Shown piece by piece: positions 4,141-5,232 of a DNA stretch of 5,232 nt. The DNA is from Verrucomicrobiota bacterium (GTDB taxonomy: Bacteria; Verrucomicrobiota; Verrucomicrobiia; Verrucomicrobiales; Akkermansiaceae), in NCBI GenBank assembly GCA_026397695.1, contig JAPLUJ010000086.1, positions 1-5,232 on the forward strand, given 5' to 3'. The notes under the pieces are model-generated. The model did no database searches. It saw only the letters and a program-made list of their open reading frames with translations, and was not told the DNA's origin. Both the position numbers and the translations under genes were made by a program. Numbering within the stretch: the stretch's first letter is position 1; every line of letters starts with the position of its first letter.

Positions 4141-5232
4141 ATGAAGACACTCATCCACATCCTCACCGCCGCCAGCACGCTGGCTCTGCTCCATGCCCAA
4201 GGCCCGCTCACCCCCCCAGGCGTGCCAGCGCCCATGATGAAAACGCTGGCTCAGGTGGAGGCGCGCACCCCGCTGCCGCCGCTTGGGTTCAACCCCGCGA
4301 CGGACTTCCCTATCACCATCTCGCAGGCAGGATCGTATTACCTGACTCAGAACGTGACCGGCGTCAGCGGCAAGCATGGCATCGTCATCAGTTCCGGCAA
4401 TGTCACGCTCGATCTCAACGGTTTCACGTTGCAGGGAAGTGGCGCGGACGCAGGGTTGATGGACGGAATCAGCGGGTCAAGCATCTCAAACGTGGTGGTC
4501 CGCAATGGCCGCATCCGGAGTTGGGCGGGCAGGGGCGTATATCTCGGGACGGTGGCCGTCGTCGAAGACCTCAACATCGAGAACTGCGGGCTTGACGGAA
4601 TCAAGCTGGGCGAGCAGGCCGCCGTTCGCCGTTGCCGGATCGGCGCGTGCGCATTAGCTCCAAACAGCGGCTACGCGATTACCGTCCAGCACCTGTCGAT
4701 GGTGGAAAACTGCAATGCCGTCGGCAATTCCAGCGGAATCCTTGTGACCTATGGCTGCACCGTGCGGGATTGCAGCGTGACCTACAGTGGCCGCTGGGGC
4801 ATCCGGTGCGGCTACGAGAACGTGATCAAGAGTAATCTCTGCGACAACAATGGCACGGCCGCCACCGACGGGGCCGGCATCTATGCGACGGATGCGAACA
4901 ACCGCATCGAGGATAACAAACTCCTCAACGCGGATCTCGGATTGTATCTCGGTGCCACGGGCAACTACGTGGCCAACAATGTCGTGAAAAACAATACGAA
5001 GAATTACAACATCGCGCCGATACTCGGCAAAGCCAATCAACTCAATATCCTGCTATGCCAGATCCCGGAGACGATCGAGTGGCCCTGCTCCGTCCGCTTG
5101 GCGGGCAGTCTCTACCTCGACGCCGCCACAAGCAACGGCATCACCGTTGCCGCGAACGACGTGACAATCGATATGGGCGGGCATACCCTGACCGGGCCGG
5201 GAACGAACTCCGGTTCCGGCATCTATCAAGGC
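4141..5232 (+). CDS. Secreted right-handed parallel beta-helix protein (3' end beyond window)
   Basis: The frame opens with ATG at 4141 and stays open for 364 codons to the last base, so the C-terminus is missing. A Sec signal peptide, MKTLIHILTAASTLALLHAQ, is followed by a Pro-rich stretch (to about 55). A strand-entry module at 56-101 (ITISQAGSYYLTQNV, then NVTLDLNGFTLQGSG) leads into a ladder of short imperfect repeats at about 102-290. These are rich in Val, Ile, Asn, Asp and Gly: NVVVRNGRIR, VVEDLNIENCGLDGIKLG, MVENCNAVGNSSGILV, NRIEDNKLLNADLGLYLG, NYVANNVVKNN. This is the pattern of a parallel beta-helix, as in pectate lyases, polysaccharide epimerases and phage tailspikes. A second copy of the entry module begins at about 315 (AGSLYLDAA, NDVTIDMGGHTLTGPG). 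No catalytic set can be assigned, so it may bind or cleave polysaccharide or be structural. The gene starts 14 bp after the GWI-repeat gene; neither has a Shine-Dalgarno sequence. Confidence 0.88.
   Translation, partial: MKTLIHILTAASTLALLHAQGPLTPPGVPAPMMKTLAQVEARTPLPPLGFNPATDFPITISQAGSYYLTQNVTGVSGKHGIVISSGNVTLDLNGFTLQGSGADAGLMDGISGSSISNVVVRNGRIRSWAGRGVYLGTVAVVEDLNIENCGLDGIKLGEQAAVRRCRIGACALAPNSGYAITVQHLSMVENCNAVGNSSGILVTYGCTVRDCSVTYSGRWGIRCGYENVIKSNLCDNNGTAATDGAGIYATDANNRIEDNKLLNADLGLYLGATGNYVANNVVKNNTKNYNIAPILGKANQLNILLCQIPETIEWPCSVRLAGSLYLDAATSNGITVAANDVTIDMGGHTLTGPGTNSGSGIYQG

Overview
The window holds four protein-coding genes in two divergent pairs, plus repeat-rich non-coding DNA. All four products carry N-terminal export signals: two twin-arginine (Tat) and two Sec-type. 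The gene mix suggests a member of the Planctomycetes-Verrucomicrobia group, most likely Verrucomicrobiota: Tat-exported Gfo/Idh/MocA and sugar-isomerase-like proteins, surface proteins with GWI repeats and EF-hand loops, a parallel beta-helix protein, palindromic repeats between genes, and no clear Shine-Dalgarno sequences. This is an inference from gene style; there is no rRNA or other marker gene in the window.

Layout. Bases 1-559 contain no convincing gene. They hold REP-like palindromes (about 135-221), two further hairpins (294-313 and 480-528) and a 9-bp-periodic stretch at the left edge. On the minus strand, a sugar phosphate isomerase/epimerase-like gene (2897 down to 1845) overlaps by 38 bp the start of a Gfo/Idh/MocA oxidoreductase gene (1882 down to 560). 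A near-consensus sigma-70 promoter (TTGAAC, 17-bp spacer, TATAAT; 2917-2945) lies directly upstream of the pair. Bases 2946-3259 are intergenic and hold a composite repeat: a small hairpin, two perfect copies of a 15-mer, and an 18-bp-stem hairpin.

On the plus strand, a 288-residue secreted protein (3260-4126) has four GWI repeats, two canonical EF-hand calcium loops and a C-terminal beta-rich domain. Only 14 bp separate it from a second secreted protein (4141 to the window end, incomplete), a right-handed beta-helix protein in which the strand-entry module occurs twice.

How the genes may work together. The minus-strand pair looks like a cell-envelope sugar oxidation/isomerisation unit: Gfo-type oxidation of a sugar or glycoside followed or preceded by isomerase or lyase chemistry from the TIM-barrel partner. 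The substrate cannot be read from the sequence. The plus-strand pair looks like a small cell-surface or secreted protein operon. Nothing in the sequence links the two pairs functionally beyond adjacency and the shared export theme. I do not see a phage, CRISPR, toxin-antitoxin or defence system, nor an rRNA or tRNA gene.
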